Of a stretch of DNA of 64,000 nucleotides, positions 51,101-63,500 are shown piece by piece. The stretch spans positions 12,152,001-12,216,000 of the forward strand of contig NC_060024.1 in assembly GCF_021134715.1 (NCBI RefSeq), written 5' to 3'. Both the position numbers and the translations under genes were made by a program. The first letter of the stretch is position 1; each line of letters starts with the position of its first letter. This DNA comes from Daphnia pulex. Lineage: Eukaryota; Arthropoda; Branchiopoda; Diplostraca; Daphniidae. The notes beneath the pieces are model-generated. The model made no database searches. It saw only the letters and a list, made by a program, of their open reading frames with translations, and had not been told where the DNA came from.

Positions 51101-54100
51101 TTTTTTTTTTTTTCAAAAAAAGAGACATCTCAATTTGGCTCCTTGTTCCGACTCTTTCCCGCTTCCACCTCATACGCCGGTAATTTTCTTACCTTTTTTT
51201 ATGATTATTATTATCATCATTTCCACTAGTCGGTTGGAAATGACGCAGAAACGAGAAAAGAATACATAAAAAGGCCGCGTCGGCATTCGTTGAGTTTTTC
51301 TTTTTCCTAATCGCGGATAGGAACACCGAACTCACTCCCACCGACTCCTTAATAAGAACACGTATATATACTACGGGATAGGACAGTATTTATACGATAA
51401 CGACGGGAAATAAAAAGAAATAAAATAAAAGAAACGTATTAACTTTTGTTAATATTACGAACACCAGCCGACTGGGTAGGTAGGTTATAATTGAGTTGTA
51501 ATGCGTATACGAGCGCCGAGGTGTTAATTGCTGGTGACAAAAAGGTAAACGCCACAGCCGAGTGGGAGAGAGAGAGGAAATTTTTTTCCGTTAAGTCATG
51601 GCGAGACTCTTAACGAGATAGTTAAACAAGTTGTCTTTCGTTTAATGGCACCGTATATATATATATTTTTTTTTGTACATTTTTTTATGTTTACTGTCGA
51701 TTTTGACGACCTTGTTGATACACGAGCAGCAGTATATAGCGTATGCAAATGCTGGCATCCCTTTTCGGCCGATCGCTTCTAAGAAATTCGGTCGAGGGAA
51801 TATCTTCTTGTTCCAGGGGGTTAAAAAGAAGAAAAATTCACAGCAGATGGGGAAGAGGGGGTTAGACTGTTCGCCCTAGCCTTTGTTGTACAGGTCGAGT
51901 TTCACCCTCGTCATTGGTTAGTTTACCTGGCCGACGAGCCGCATAATCTGACGTCTGGGGCGGTACCTTCTTACCACCTCCTTTTTTTCCTCCCTCGGGA
52001 GCTTCTCTCTTCTTTCTCACTCGCCCTTATTTTGTTTTTCTCTTTTTCCTTTCCTTCACTCGCGACTCCCTGCGGAGACGTTGGTAATTACGGCACCAAA
52101 GAAGAAGTAACCGGAGGGCCGCCGCGCGGCTAGACTCACGCTGGCAGGAGGTGTAGTACGTACAAAAAGAAGCAGAGGATATAGGGGGGAGGCGGCCGGC
52201 GGGGAAATTATAAGTTATTAAAATAATTTTTTTTCTTTTCTTTCTTTCTTTCGTTTTTGGTTGAAAAATATATAATTCATCCTGCGCGTTCACTAGCGCA
52301 CGAACCTACACGAAATTGAAAAAATCGTAAAAGTTAAGAAGGAGGACGCGCGTCCGCACTGCGGTTAAGTTTTTTAAAAAATTCGAAAAAATTCTACTAC
52401 TACTCCAAGTTCTTTCGTCGCTAAAAAAAGAAGAAGAAGATAATCCAAAAGTGTCGTCAATTTCTTTTTCTCACGATTGAGCGCGCCACTTTTTTGATGT
52501 TTTTAATATCCCACGTCGAAAAAATCGGGGAATAAAATGCGGTTCACTGAATTTGTAAGCACGAATCAGTTGGGGAAAAAATGTATACGTGCAATATCTG
52601 CTGCCGGACTCAAAATAGATAGGCCTAGCGAGAGCGAAAAATGCAGGGGGGATCCCACACCCAAAGAGAGAGCAAAAGGATCTAGTGTGTAGTAGTGTAA
52701 CAACCTATAAAAGTATAGAGCAATAGTTACCCCAAACCGAGGGAAGAAGATAACTTACACAAAAGAGACTTAGAAAAACCGGTTATACACGCTCTGCAGT
52801 TGTGCGCATGTCGACAGTTTTTCAGTGTACCAAAAAAAAAAAAAAAAAAGAGAAATCATGTCGGAATAGAAAAACTCCACGGGACGACTTTTATTTTAAT
52901 TTAAAAAAGAAGTTTAAGTTTTTTTTTCGAAGCTACTTGGGGTCCGGTGTTTTGAGTCGCTGTCGTCGAAACGGTGCCGTCCAATTAGCTTTTTTTTTCT
53001 TTCAAGAAGGTGAAGGTGAACACAGGTTTTCAGGTCTCGCTATAAAAGATCATGAAATACGTTTCCCCCCTCCTAACAGTTAGTTAGTTAGTTTTTTTTT
53101 TGCAGGAGGAGGAAAAAGAAAAAAAGAGTTGAAGAAGTCAGTCAGAGGCTGGCCAAAGGTTAGTTTCTCTCTCGTTTGGGGGTATATCATTTGAAGCTGT
53201 TATAATATTTATTGGAAAAAAAAGGAGAGAGAAGAAATGCTTCTTTTCTTGTATGTGTGAGCCTTCTGGTCTTTATGGTGTGCCGTGGAAGTTTGGTTTC
53301 ATCGCGCCATAAAACTAAAGGAAATTTCCTACCCCGAGTCCGTGTGTGTGTTGTGTTTATCTCTACCAGTTGACCAGGGGGGCTTCTATCTTTTTCACCC
53401 CTTTTTCTTACCTAATAGAAAACCCCCTCTATTTTTTTTATCGTCTTGGGTTAGTTTTTTTTTAAGGAGCCAATATAAAATATAAAATCGAAACGATGAC
53501 ACCGAAACCAGCGAGACCCCCCTTTCTTCTAGACCCCTTTTTCTCTTCACCCCTCGTTTTTATTAGATCCTAATTTGGCTCCTAACTGAATGTAAATGAC
53601 TCGAATTATCAAATGTGTGTTTCGTTCAAGAATCGAATTGCGATTATTTCTCCCGTTTCACGGTATATACACATTTCCAGAGTTTGATTCAACGCCGTTA
53701 GATGGAGTGGGCATGGGTGTCGGAGAGTTTCTCCGTCGAAAAATTCCCGAGTCGAGCACAGAGTGAAGAGGAGAGAGGGTGGATTTTTGGGAGGTGAAAA
53801 GCACAAGAAGAAGAAGAAAAAAAGGGGAAAACAAAAAGTGGGCCGGGCTTTGCGCGTTACCAAGCCCGGCCTCCCCCCCGCCGAGTCTTAGGAGTGTATA
53901 TACCCGTAGTGTGGGTAGTAGTCGCACGTAACAGTGAGGAGAAAAGAGCCGCGCCGACTCCGTGTTGGAGAAAAGAAAAAAAAAATATTCTTTTTTCCCC
54001 TTTTATTTTTTCGTTTTCTTCTCTCCACCAGACGGCAGATATACCCAGACTGGAAGAAGTATAGGAGAATATCCTCCCTCCCACTTTTTGGACGGAGCTC

Positions 54101-57100
54101 CTCCTGCCCAGCCCCTCTCAAGGCACCAGGAGCTGCGGCATCGAAAGCCAAGGCGGCATTCTCGGTCCGACTTTACTCTCTCGACTGACGTTAGACTTTT
54201 CGCGTGCGCGGAGCTCCTTCTTGCACACACACACACAACACGCACACAAAGTTCTGTCCGTCCGTCGGGCTCGGCAGCACGTTTCGTCCCGTCTCGCATC
54301 TCCCGTCGTCCGACATAGTGACTCTTGTGTCTTCTACCGAGTGACGTTCAATTTCACATTCGACACACTTTTATTTGTTTGGTTGGAAAAGAACATTTAG
54401 AAACATATTTCGTGTCGACTGTGAACCGGCCGCGCAAAATAGTGCAGATACTTAATCGTCGTTTTGTTGTTGTTGAGACACTTTTTTATTTTCCCGATTG
54501 AATTATTGTTGCGGGAAAAAAAAATAATTTTGAAACCGATCGACCGAGTGAGGAGGACTTTCACGATTTCTCTTCAATATTTTGGCTCCAAGAAAAAAAG
54601 AAGGCGTTTTGTGGACTGCTGAGCTTCTACTTGCGTTCAGCCGTGAACGATTTTTCGAGAGTGAACACGAAAAATCGCAATTTCGGAATCACAACTGCAC
54701 GGGCGATTTGAAAAACGGAAGAAAAATATCGTCGAATCCAACTCTCGAATTCAATTTTTCCCCCCGTCTTCTCCAGGATCCAAAGGCAAGTTTTTCTACT
54801 CTTCTTTTCAACAAGTTTTTTTTTTTCAAACTAATTTATGGACACACTTGAGAGTTAGAAATTTAAACAAATTCTAGGCCGTCAAATTTTGGGAACCGCC
54901 AAATTTCAAAATTCGATCGGGAAAATTTAAAAACGGAAAGTGTTGCGCCGGTTTTTCCAAAGTTCGGGACTTTGGTTAAAAACCGAAGAAAAAAAAGTTG
55001 GTAGGGTCGTGAGTCGGTTAACACGGCACCAAGTCCCAGAATGGGTAGCTGCGGGAATCGTCCGCCGCTAGATGGATCTGTGCGTTCATTCCTAGTTGAA
55101 AAAAAAAAAACGAGAATTTTCTTTCCTTTCAGTTCGTTCTTTTTTTCTTTCTTTTTCTCCCGGCGGTCACACGACGGCGGTCTCTCCCCCCTTCTCCTTG
55201 AGGGGCAGAGCACTCGGCTCCTTACACCCCACACAAGAGAAAAAGGGGTCGGGCGGGCGAACGGGCGGAGACCGCGAGAGAGCAGCTCAGACTCCTGGCG
55301 CGACGAACCCGTTACATTATAAGATATAACATTTTCTCTCTCTCTTTCTCTCTTCATTCCTTCTTCGTCTCTTTTTGCGTTTGAGAAAAGAACTTTTTTT
55401 TTCTTCTTTCTTAGCCGCAGAGTCGATCCACCGTGTCTACTTTTTACTCCGTCTATACGCACCAATGCAAGACTGGAACAATTTTTCGGCCAGTCTTGTT
55501 ATTATCGCAGTTCGGGAGTCTAAGGTTTTATCTCTTTTTATATTTTCTACTTCTTTTTTTATGGAATCTACTTTTCAACAAAAAAAAAAAAAATTATATC
55601 GACACATAATATTGACCGTGAAAAAAAAAATTCATTTTTCGTTCCAACTCATTTTCTTCACCATTCCAGAAAGAAAAGAAAAAAACGTTTATTTTTGTTT
55701 AGCTTTTTTTTATCGTTATTGTTTGTTGAATTCATTAGGAGACTGTTAAATATTTTTAAGGCATTGAAATGTTTACCGAAATAACCACGGAAACGGTAAT
55801 ACTTTTTTGAGCCAGTTGATTTACTTCACGCATTTTGATAAAAAGAAGAAAAATTGTATAACCCATCAGGAGGGGGGATATTGTGTCGTAGTGTGGAGCC
55901 TCTTTTGTCGGCTCCTACGTCAAAATGTTTCATCATAGGATCTATACAAAAAGTTGTTTTGCTGTGGGAGGGCGGAGTGAAAAAGGTGTGTGTGGCGGGC
56001 GGCGATTCTGAGACTCGGCGGGATCGCCGTTTGGAAATTGTGTAATTTTGTTTTTGAAATTTTAACACCCGAGTCGCTATCATTCAAAATAGGAGGGAAG
56101 ACAGGTGCGAGGTTCATGAGAAAAAGTTGGGCCAGGTCAAAGAAGGAGGATCCTTGATCGTAACCCGATGAACAAAGTTTTCTTTCCCTCAATCAACTCC
56201 AGATCAGAGACTTTTTAATCTTCTTCCTGTATGCATATAATAGGGTAATGAGATCCCCCCCCCCATTCTAGTCGGTCTTAAAAGGCGCCAGTCTTATTTC
56301 TGCTATTTTGGGCAACGAACGTCAATTGGGTTTGAAAATCAGCCAGAAGGTTTAAAAGAAAGAAAGGAAAGGTCTTTCGTTAACGCCGATAGCCACACGA
56401 GCGATTTTTTAATGGCGCGACAACAGTCACCCGCACACACAGGAAACGTCAAGTTGAGTCGGACTCTTCTTATTTTTTTCTTTCTTCAGTTCTTTCGGTG
56501 TTTCCTTAATGATAATCGACTGGTAGAAGGAGAAAGAGGGCGGTCACGTGACTGGGTCTCGCCGACCAACAGCCTGGTCCAATCAGTGTTGAGGAACGGT
56601 GGCGAGCACACGGACCTCTCTCCACAAGGGGAAAACCTGTGGTGGGTTCTTCTCTTTTACTTCAGACCCTCGGGCATTTTCCAACTCTTTTCGGTTTCCC
56701 CTTCAACCAAAAAAAAACATTTCCTTCACTTTGGTGAATTTTTTTCGATCCAATATTTTTAATTCGTAAACGAATTTTAATTCAAACAATTGATAAGCCA
56801 AAAAATTCGAACTTTTAAACAAAATTTTTTCCTTTGCCGCATTTGGAAAGAGGGGGTTCATTTTATATGACGTGTATATTGAACACTCTTTTGTTATAAG
56901 ACTTAAAAAAAAAGAGAGAGAATGAGGCCTACGAGGAGTTTATAACAGTGAAGGGGGTACGTTAACCAAGAGAGGCCAACTTTGAAAAAAGAAAAACTAG
57001 GGGGGGAAGCAAAAAGGGGTTAGTATACAATATGCTATTAAGAGTCTCCGGGGGAAGAGGCAAAAGAGTTGCCATAAAAGTTTAGGGCCATTTTGAAATA

Positions 57101-57560
57101 ATACTTGCACCATCTCTTTATACAGTAGAGTTATCTGGCTGCTCTTTCTTGTGTCTCTTTTTAAACAACTATTACATGTACTTTTTCTCTTTTTTCGGCT
57201 TGACGCGTGTACTGTCCCCCCCTTTCTTTTATGACGAGATTTTTTGGGGTTCCTCTCGAAAAGTGTGCGACGAAATGCAATAAAAACTAGAAGGGGGTTG
57301 CCGCCGACAGGTTTCCGAAACTCTTTTTTTCTTCTTGAATCTGCTGCTCTCACTTGTTTTTTCCCTTTTTATTTTTTATTGGATTGTTACGTCGTTATGA
57401 CACAATCTGTTTAGACGTGAAGAGAATAGTCGTCATAAAATCGCTCTTTATGATTTCTTCCTACTATATACTACCTTCTTCCATTCAGAATTCATTATAC
57501 ACAGACGTAAACGTTTAATTTAATTTCCTTTTTTATTTTGTTTTTCATTAATTTTTTTAG
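48173..57560. other. Long non-coding region upstream of and within the Abd-B leader
   Basis: No convincing protein gene. T-rich, purine/pyrimidine-skewed and microsatellite DNA (GTGTGT near 48390 and 50470, GAAGAA near 49150 and 50350, CAG near 50370). A strong donor-like AAG|GTAAGC at 50821 closes an open stretch, and a TTTTTTTAG acceptor ends at 57560, so this probably contains Abd-B 5' exons, introns and regulatory DNA. Drosophila Abd-B also has several promoters and long leaders. Exact transcription starts cannot be fixed by eye. Confidence 0.55.
50657..50821 (+). other. Possible Abd-B 5' exon with open reading frame
   Basis: From ATG at 50657 a 55-codon frame (starts MSANETSGPPISRVDVHS) runs to an AAG|GTAAGC donor at 50821/50822 in phase 0. 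Joined to the acceptor at 57560 it would run on in frame into the short ORF that ends at 57692. Whether it is translated or simply leader is unknown. Confidence 0.3.
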
Positions 57561-57590
57561 AAAAGAGAAGAAAAGGAAGTTGGTCGCTCG

Positions 57591-57692
57591 ATGATCAGCA
57601 GCTTAGCGCCCGGACGTCAAAACGGCAGCCAAGGCTCATCCAGCGCTTCTCTCAGCGATTCCGGCATCGTCGCCGTGGAATCATGTCCTTGA
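57591..57692 (+). other. Upstream ORF in the Abd-B leader
   Basis: ATG at 57591 opens a 33-codon frame (MISSLAPGRQNGSQGSSSAS...) ending at TGA 57690-57692, 25 bases before the Abd-B start. It is in a different frame from Abd-B. Its codons are C/G-ending like the Abd-B coding exon. It could dampen Abd-B translation, or be the tail of a longer spliced upstream ORF. Confidence 0.4.
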
Positions 57693-57717
57693 GCCGCACT
57701 GTCGGCCGAGGACGACG

Positions 57718-57831
57718 ATGAACGGTTCGCTCTACGACGATAGTCCGGTGGTGGGGTCGGCAGCTGATCAGCACCGACGATCAGCGATTGCGTCAGCAGC
57801 TCAACAACAACAACAGCAACAACAACAACAG

Positions 57832-57866
<35 letters not shown>

Positions 57867-60548
57867 AGCGTCAGCGTCAGTAGGTCCAGCTTCGTCCACC
57901 AACGGAAACGTCCGAGGAGAACAAGACGATCCTAATCCGAATCACCAACTCTCACCGTCTGCCGGTGGTGGCAGTTCGAGCGGCGGAAGTTCCGGTCCGT
58001 TGCACATTCCGGCTAAAAGACTGGCGGTCGGTCAGACAGCGGCCGGTCCCGGAGCCTCATCCTATCCGGGACATCACACCCATCATCACGTGACTCATTC
58101 TCATCACGATCCAAACAGCGGAGGAGGCGGAGGCAGCGGCGGAGGCGGCGGAGGAGGTGGAATCAACGGCGACTCGAGCGGAACCAGCAGTCTACTAAGA
58201 GCCCAGCCTTGGCCGTACAGCGTTGGTGACGTCCAGGGTCATTCGGCCGGCTCGTTCGATCCTCAGTCGTACAGTCCCAGTTCGTTGGTACGCGACGGAA
58301 TGGCCGCAGCAGCTGCAGCCGCCTATTACGGCGCCGATCGGGCCAAAGCGGCGCTCAGTTTCTGGCCCAGCGACTACGGCAAATACGGGGCGGCCGCGGC
58401 GGCCGCCGCTGCCGGTCAAGGACCTTCAGCCGGTCTCCCCACCTCGGCCGAAGCGGCCGCTGCCAACGCCCAGTTCAACGCCCAAGCCGCTTGGTGCGGT
58501 TACGCCGGATACGGCGGACGCGTTCCCGAACCTCACGGGCATCCAGGACTCGGTCCGACTCCTGGACAACCTGGAATGGGCGTACCTGTGTCGGTGGCCG
58601 GTTATCTGGCCGCCGAAGCTCACGAAGCTCGTCGCGGCGCCATGGACGCCGCTGCCGCCGCCGCCTGCGGCTTCACCCACGACAGTTACGCCGGACTGCG
58701 AGGCTACGGACCCGGTCCCGATGGCATGCCGCCAAGCGTCTACGGCCCTGGTAAGTTTCTTTCAATTCCACAACCAATTGCAAAGTGGGCTGACAGAAGT
58801 TGAGAGTGTTTTGTGTGTGAATAGACGGCCCTTTTTCTCCCCACCCCACTCTTGTGCAACAGTAATGGGAAGTTCCAGTAGAGTAGAAATGGCACTCCCC
58901 TCATTCATATAATACTTGTCGTCGATGAAGGCCAAAAGGGCCTATCGATGTTTCTCATATCCGATCCACACCGCTCACTAGATGGAGTCGGTTGGTCCGA
59001 TAATATTAGGAGCTCAATGATGTCGTCGTCGTTGACGTCGTTTCTCATACTACGCACAGTATATATTGTAGAAAACTATGGCGCCGGGTGTACATATATA
59101 CAAACGCTTCCTTTTTTCTTCGAATCGTTGCATCACAAGTGCCTGCCAGACCGACAGTGACGAGGGGGAGGCTCTGGAGGGACGCCAAAAAGCTTCTTCT
59201 TCTTTACTTACGTTCGCCCAGCACATATAGGGTGGGGGGGGGGGGGAAGCGACAAACATTGAGGGGTTGCTTCACTTACCGTCTCTCCCCTCCAGCTCTC
59301 AAATAAACGACTATTTATCGATTGCATTCAGTCGATTCTGTTCAGAGCTTGTCCATTGATTTCCTCATTCGACACGGCCGTGTGTAATAGACACAAATCA
59401 TATCTTTCAAGCAACAGAGTCGACTTGTTTTTCTTCTTCTGAAATATATAACTAAATCCCCCGAAATCTTTTGAGATTAAGAGATAGAAAAGGAGCTGTA
59501 TTATGTTGAGTGCATTGTTGGGTTTAGAAGACAAGAGCCGCAAGTCTGAAACGAAAGGGGAGAGAGAAGAATTCCTCAGGTACTTGGTGGGAGGGAGAGA
59601 GTGCTGGATGAAAAAGTCAAAGTGATATTTCAATCGAGGTTAAAGTACCTGCGACTATATGTTCTAGAGTGAAACAATCGGTGGATATATACATCGGAAA
59701 CAAAACTGTTGAAAAGAAAAGTTAAGAAAGAAAAAAGGTTTAGACCAGATGTGATTTGACGGGGGCGGGTTGGGTTGAAAGAAAAGTTTCTGTTTTTCCT
59801 TGGTAACTTAACTCACCGAGGTGAAAGACTATTGGCTCTCATCAACCAAGAGGGGGAAGAAAAATGGGGAAAAAAAAAGTTCTTGTACTCTTCTCTTTTC
59901 GCCATTACCATACACGTCTAGCTCTTGCTAGCTAGATGGTAGGATCCCCCTTTTTTCCTCGTCATAAAGAATCCGGCGCATGTTTTTAACCCTCTCACCC
60001 CCTTGAGCTACGAAACCCCTTCAAAAAATTGTTCATTTCGTCCCTGCCTATATATTTCTCACGATGTCTTTATTTTCGTTCATGGAAATCTTATTCTTAT
60101 TATTTATTTATTTATTTCGCCAGGTTCTTTAGGGCCGAATCCGCTGGAATGGACGGGCCAAGTGACGGTGCGCAAGAAGCGGAAACCTTACTCGAAATTC
60201 CAGACGCTGGAGCTGGAAAAGGAGTTCCTGTTCAACGCCTACGTTTCCAAGCAGAAACGCTGGGAGCTGGCGCGCAATCTCAACCTGACGGAGCGTCAAG
60301 TCAAGATCTGGTTCCAGAACCGGCGGATGAAGAACAAGAAGAACAGCCAGAGGCAACAGGCCGGTGGCAACAGCAGCAACAACAGCGGCGGAGGCAATGC
60401 TAATGCTAACGCCAATGCCCATCACAACAGCAGCCATCATCACCATCATCATCATCACGGCCCGCCCGACGGTCACCACCACCATCACGCCGGACCCATC
60501 GGGCCCGTTGTCCACAACGGCGTTCACAACATTTGCTCGGCCAAGTGA
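57718..60548 (+). CDS. Abd-B: Abdominal-B homeodomain protein, 485 aa
   Basis: Hox transcription factor of the posterior class that specifies posterior body segments and genitalia. Two coding exons, 57718-58750 and 60124-60548, join in phase (G|GT). The ATG is the first Met in this frame after an in-frame TAG at 57604. The N-terminal half has a run of about 22 Gln (mixed CAA/CAG), Gly- and His-rich tracts, and Ala runs interspersed with conserved pieces such as [10 protein letters not shown] and [10 protein letters not shown]. Exon 2 begins [20 protein letters not shown]; the PLEWTG tryptophan motif and the homeodomain (about 361-421; [19 protein letters not shown], helix 3 [15 protein letters not shown]) are diagnostic of Abd-B. 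A His-rich C-terminus (eight consecutive His, then five) follows. The intron is 1373 bp. Its position at one end of the window, pointing away from unrelated housekeeping genes, fits the edge of a Hox cluster. Confidence 0.97.
58751..60123 (+). other. Abd-B: Abd-B intron between N-terminal and homeobox exons
   Basis: Donor G|GTAAGT at 58751 and acceptor TTTCGCCAG ending at 60123. Contains a long G run near 59230-59246. No coding or RNA gene was recognised within it. Confidence 0.85.
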
Positions 60549-63500
60549 CGCCATCCCTCATCCGCCACAGACAACAACAACCAATTTCTACTCTTGTGAA
60601 AAGCACACACACAAGGTCTTTATAAGGCTTGCGGAGAATCAAAGACGCAGAAAAATGGACTTGTCGTCTGTTGTTTCAACAAAAAAGGGAAAAAAACAAA
60701 ACAATTGTTTCTATTTTTTTTTTATCTCCCGAATTATTTTAGACACTTTTTTAATAGGCGCTACCTCGTTATAGAAAAAAAAAAAAACTTTCCTTTTCTT
60801 TTTTCACCTTGCTAAATATTATTAAACGTTTTATTTTATTTTTTTCCTTTGGTCCCCCTCTCATTTCTTTTTATCGTGTTTGTTTTTTGTTTGATTTCAA
60901 CAAATTTTTTCTTTTTTTGGTTTTAATTTGTGCGTGTTGCAATTGTCGCCGGTTATTGATCAGTGTAGTTTTTCTCTCTCTCAAAATTTAATCTCTGCAT
61001 TCATTTTATATACTCTTTTTACTTTTGAACTACCATATTCTCCTCTCTCTCTCCTTCTTCTTCAACTCTCTCAAAGATAAAAAAAGAGAGTTGATGATGA
61101 TGATGATAATGATGAGTGTATATATACACCTCAGGTAGTGTTCCTATAGGTAGCTGAAAGCCCAAGAATGTTATTTTTCATCCCACGTTTTCTTCTTCTT
61201 CTTCTCGTTATCCCCTCCTCCTACTTTTATCGGTAAGGTTTTTCGTTTTTTGGGCATCTTTTCTGTTTGTTTATTATTTTTTACCTTTTTACCTGATGAA
61301 AAAATATTATCCCCCCGCGTGTGTGTGTGTGTCTTTTCTCTGTTTGTAGTCCGCTATACTCTATTTCTCTATTATTACTATTATAAAGATTTGTGTGAGT
61401 GTGTGTGTGTGTACGTGTGTGTCGGTGACCGAGTCCCGACCGTTGGAGCAAAACGCGGACGAAACCATAAAATTTTTCTTTTAAGTTTTCCCCCCATCTT
61501 TCAGCCCCATTTTTCACCGGTTCATCCCCCCCCACTCTAAACTCATCAAAGTACCTCCCCAATGACAATCCCAAAGACGGAGGAGAGAATCCCAGTGGAA
61601 TGTTTTCAACACCCAGAAAACATTTTTTTTTTATTTTTTGGGGGTCCCTTTTGCAGTGAACCACAAAACTCACATCAACTCAAATTATCCGAATTATTAT
61701 TTTTCCCCTTTTTTTTCTCTCTATCGGGTGGGAGGTATTTCTCTCGTGGTTTTTAATTAAGTTCGCTGCTCAAAAAAAGAATTGAAATGGGGGGAATCGT
61801 GTGGGGTTACAAACGCCGCACGATTTTTCGTTCAAAAATCGGCAATTGTTCTTTTTTTATTTTTTCTCATTTTTTTTGCTTTGAATTGTTTTTTTGTGCG
61901 TGTGCGTGTTACTTTTACAAGACAAACAAAAAATGTGGAAATTCACTCAAAACTTATTTGATTCGGTTCTCTTTTGTACCGGTGAAGAGGAATCTCCCAA
62001 TGTGTTTCGATTATTATTCAATTTTCTTTGGAAATTTTGTTTGAATTAAAATCTACGCGTGTCTGTATTTGCGTGTATTAGTTACGTGAATGTGTGTGTA
62101 CATCAAAATGAATGTAAAACTTATCATTTCTGTTTTTGTTGGTGTTTTTTTTTACACGAAAAAAAAAAATAAGATTGACAGACATTCGCCAAAGATAATT
62201 TGTAGACAAGCACTTGCTGCAAAACACGACACACAAAAAATGCTTCACATGTTGATATGGAAATGGCAAAAACCCAAAACAAAACACACGCAAAAATAGA
62301 GAGGGGAAATTGAAAATGAGCGCGGAATTTAAACAAGTTATGTGTCCCCCCCCCCCTGTATAACTCGGTGATGAGTTGACTAGAAAAAGAAAATCCTCCT
62401 TAATAATGTTCTCTCTTCTCTGCTCGTTTTCTCGGAGTGGAGGAGAAGAAGAAGAAAAAACAACTTTTCCTTGTGTCATTCTATTATTATTATTACCTTC
62501 TCTCTCTCTAAACTGTGAAATGTCCCGATGAAAAAGAAAAAAACAGAAAAAAATGTTTTTGTCTCGTTGTTTTCGTTTATTTTGTTTTCATTTCACGACA
62601 CACACACACACACACAATTTCTTTCTCAGATTATGTAATCAGTTAGCGCCCCCAAACTTTATCTATTATTAAAATAATTAATAAAGTAAATTAATTATGG
62701 CCCCGATATTGATTGTCATCTCGTTGATATGAAAAAAATATGCGTGAATTTTGTTTTTTGTCTGTTCACACACAATTATATCCCCACACGATTTGTTAAT
62801 TTTAATTTGTTTGGCTTTCAAATCGTGTGATGTCAATGTTTGTTTGTTCCTTTTCATTTGAAAAACAAAAAATTCAAAAAAATATCTTCCTATATTCAAT
62901 TTTTTCTCTCTCTCTCTCTCTTATGAACCCCGTAAGAGCTGTTATGATTTTTGGTTCTCAACTGTGTGTGTGATTGTATTTAAGAAAAATTTTGCTGTCG
63001 GGAGAGAGATTTAAGGGAGAAGGAGAAATGGTTGTCATTTCAAAACAAACACCCAATTTTGTCTTTTTTTTTAGAATTTTTATTATTTTTCCGTCTTCTT
63101 CTTTATACTCCGACAAAACCAAGAAAGAAAAACAAAATACCCCGCGACTACTACCCACACAATAAGGAGAAGAAAAAACAAAATACAAAAAAGTTTCGTG
63201 TTGTTTCATTCGATCGTGGTTTTCTGACTCAATTTTCTCGGTGCCAAAAACACACGTTTCAATTCATTTCACCATCGGAATTCTTTTCGGTTTAGAGAAA
63301 AAGGGGTTCCTGCTCCCTGGTTATCGGTTCTTCTTGTTCCATCGACACAACCACAGACGCTTATTATGTACCCACCTCTAAGCGCAATCGATTTCAATCA
63401 TCGTGTTTGTAGTACGTGAACGTGTGTATAGTCGCCATGGGAACGTGAACACCTTTTGAAGGGTTGTGCCACCGTACCCCTCGCTAGCTCCTGCCTCTGG

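Noticed and set aside
53609-55465. Several long open frames on both strands in the Abd-B leader region
   Set aside because: Their translations are runs of Lys, Phe and Ser from homopolymer tracts, with no conserved motif.
57718-60554. Long frames overlapping Abd-B in other frames and on the minus strand (58223-58912, 60129-60554)
   Set aside because: They are shadows of the GC-rich Abd-B coding exons; only the + strand frame carries the homeodomain and spliced phase.
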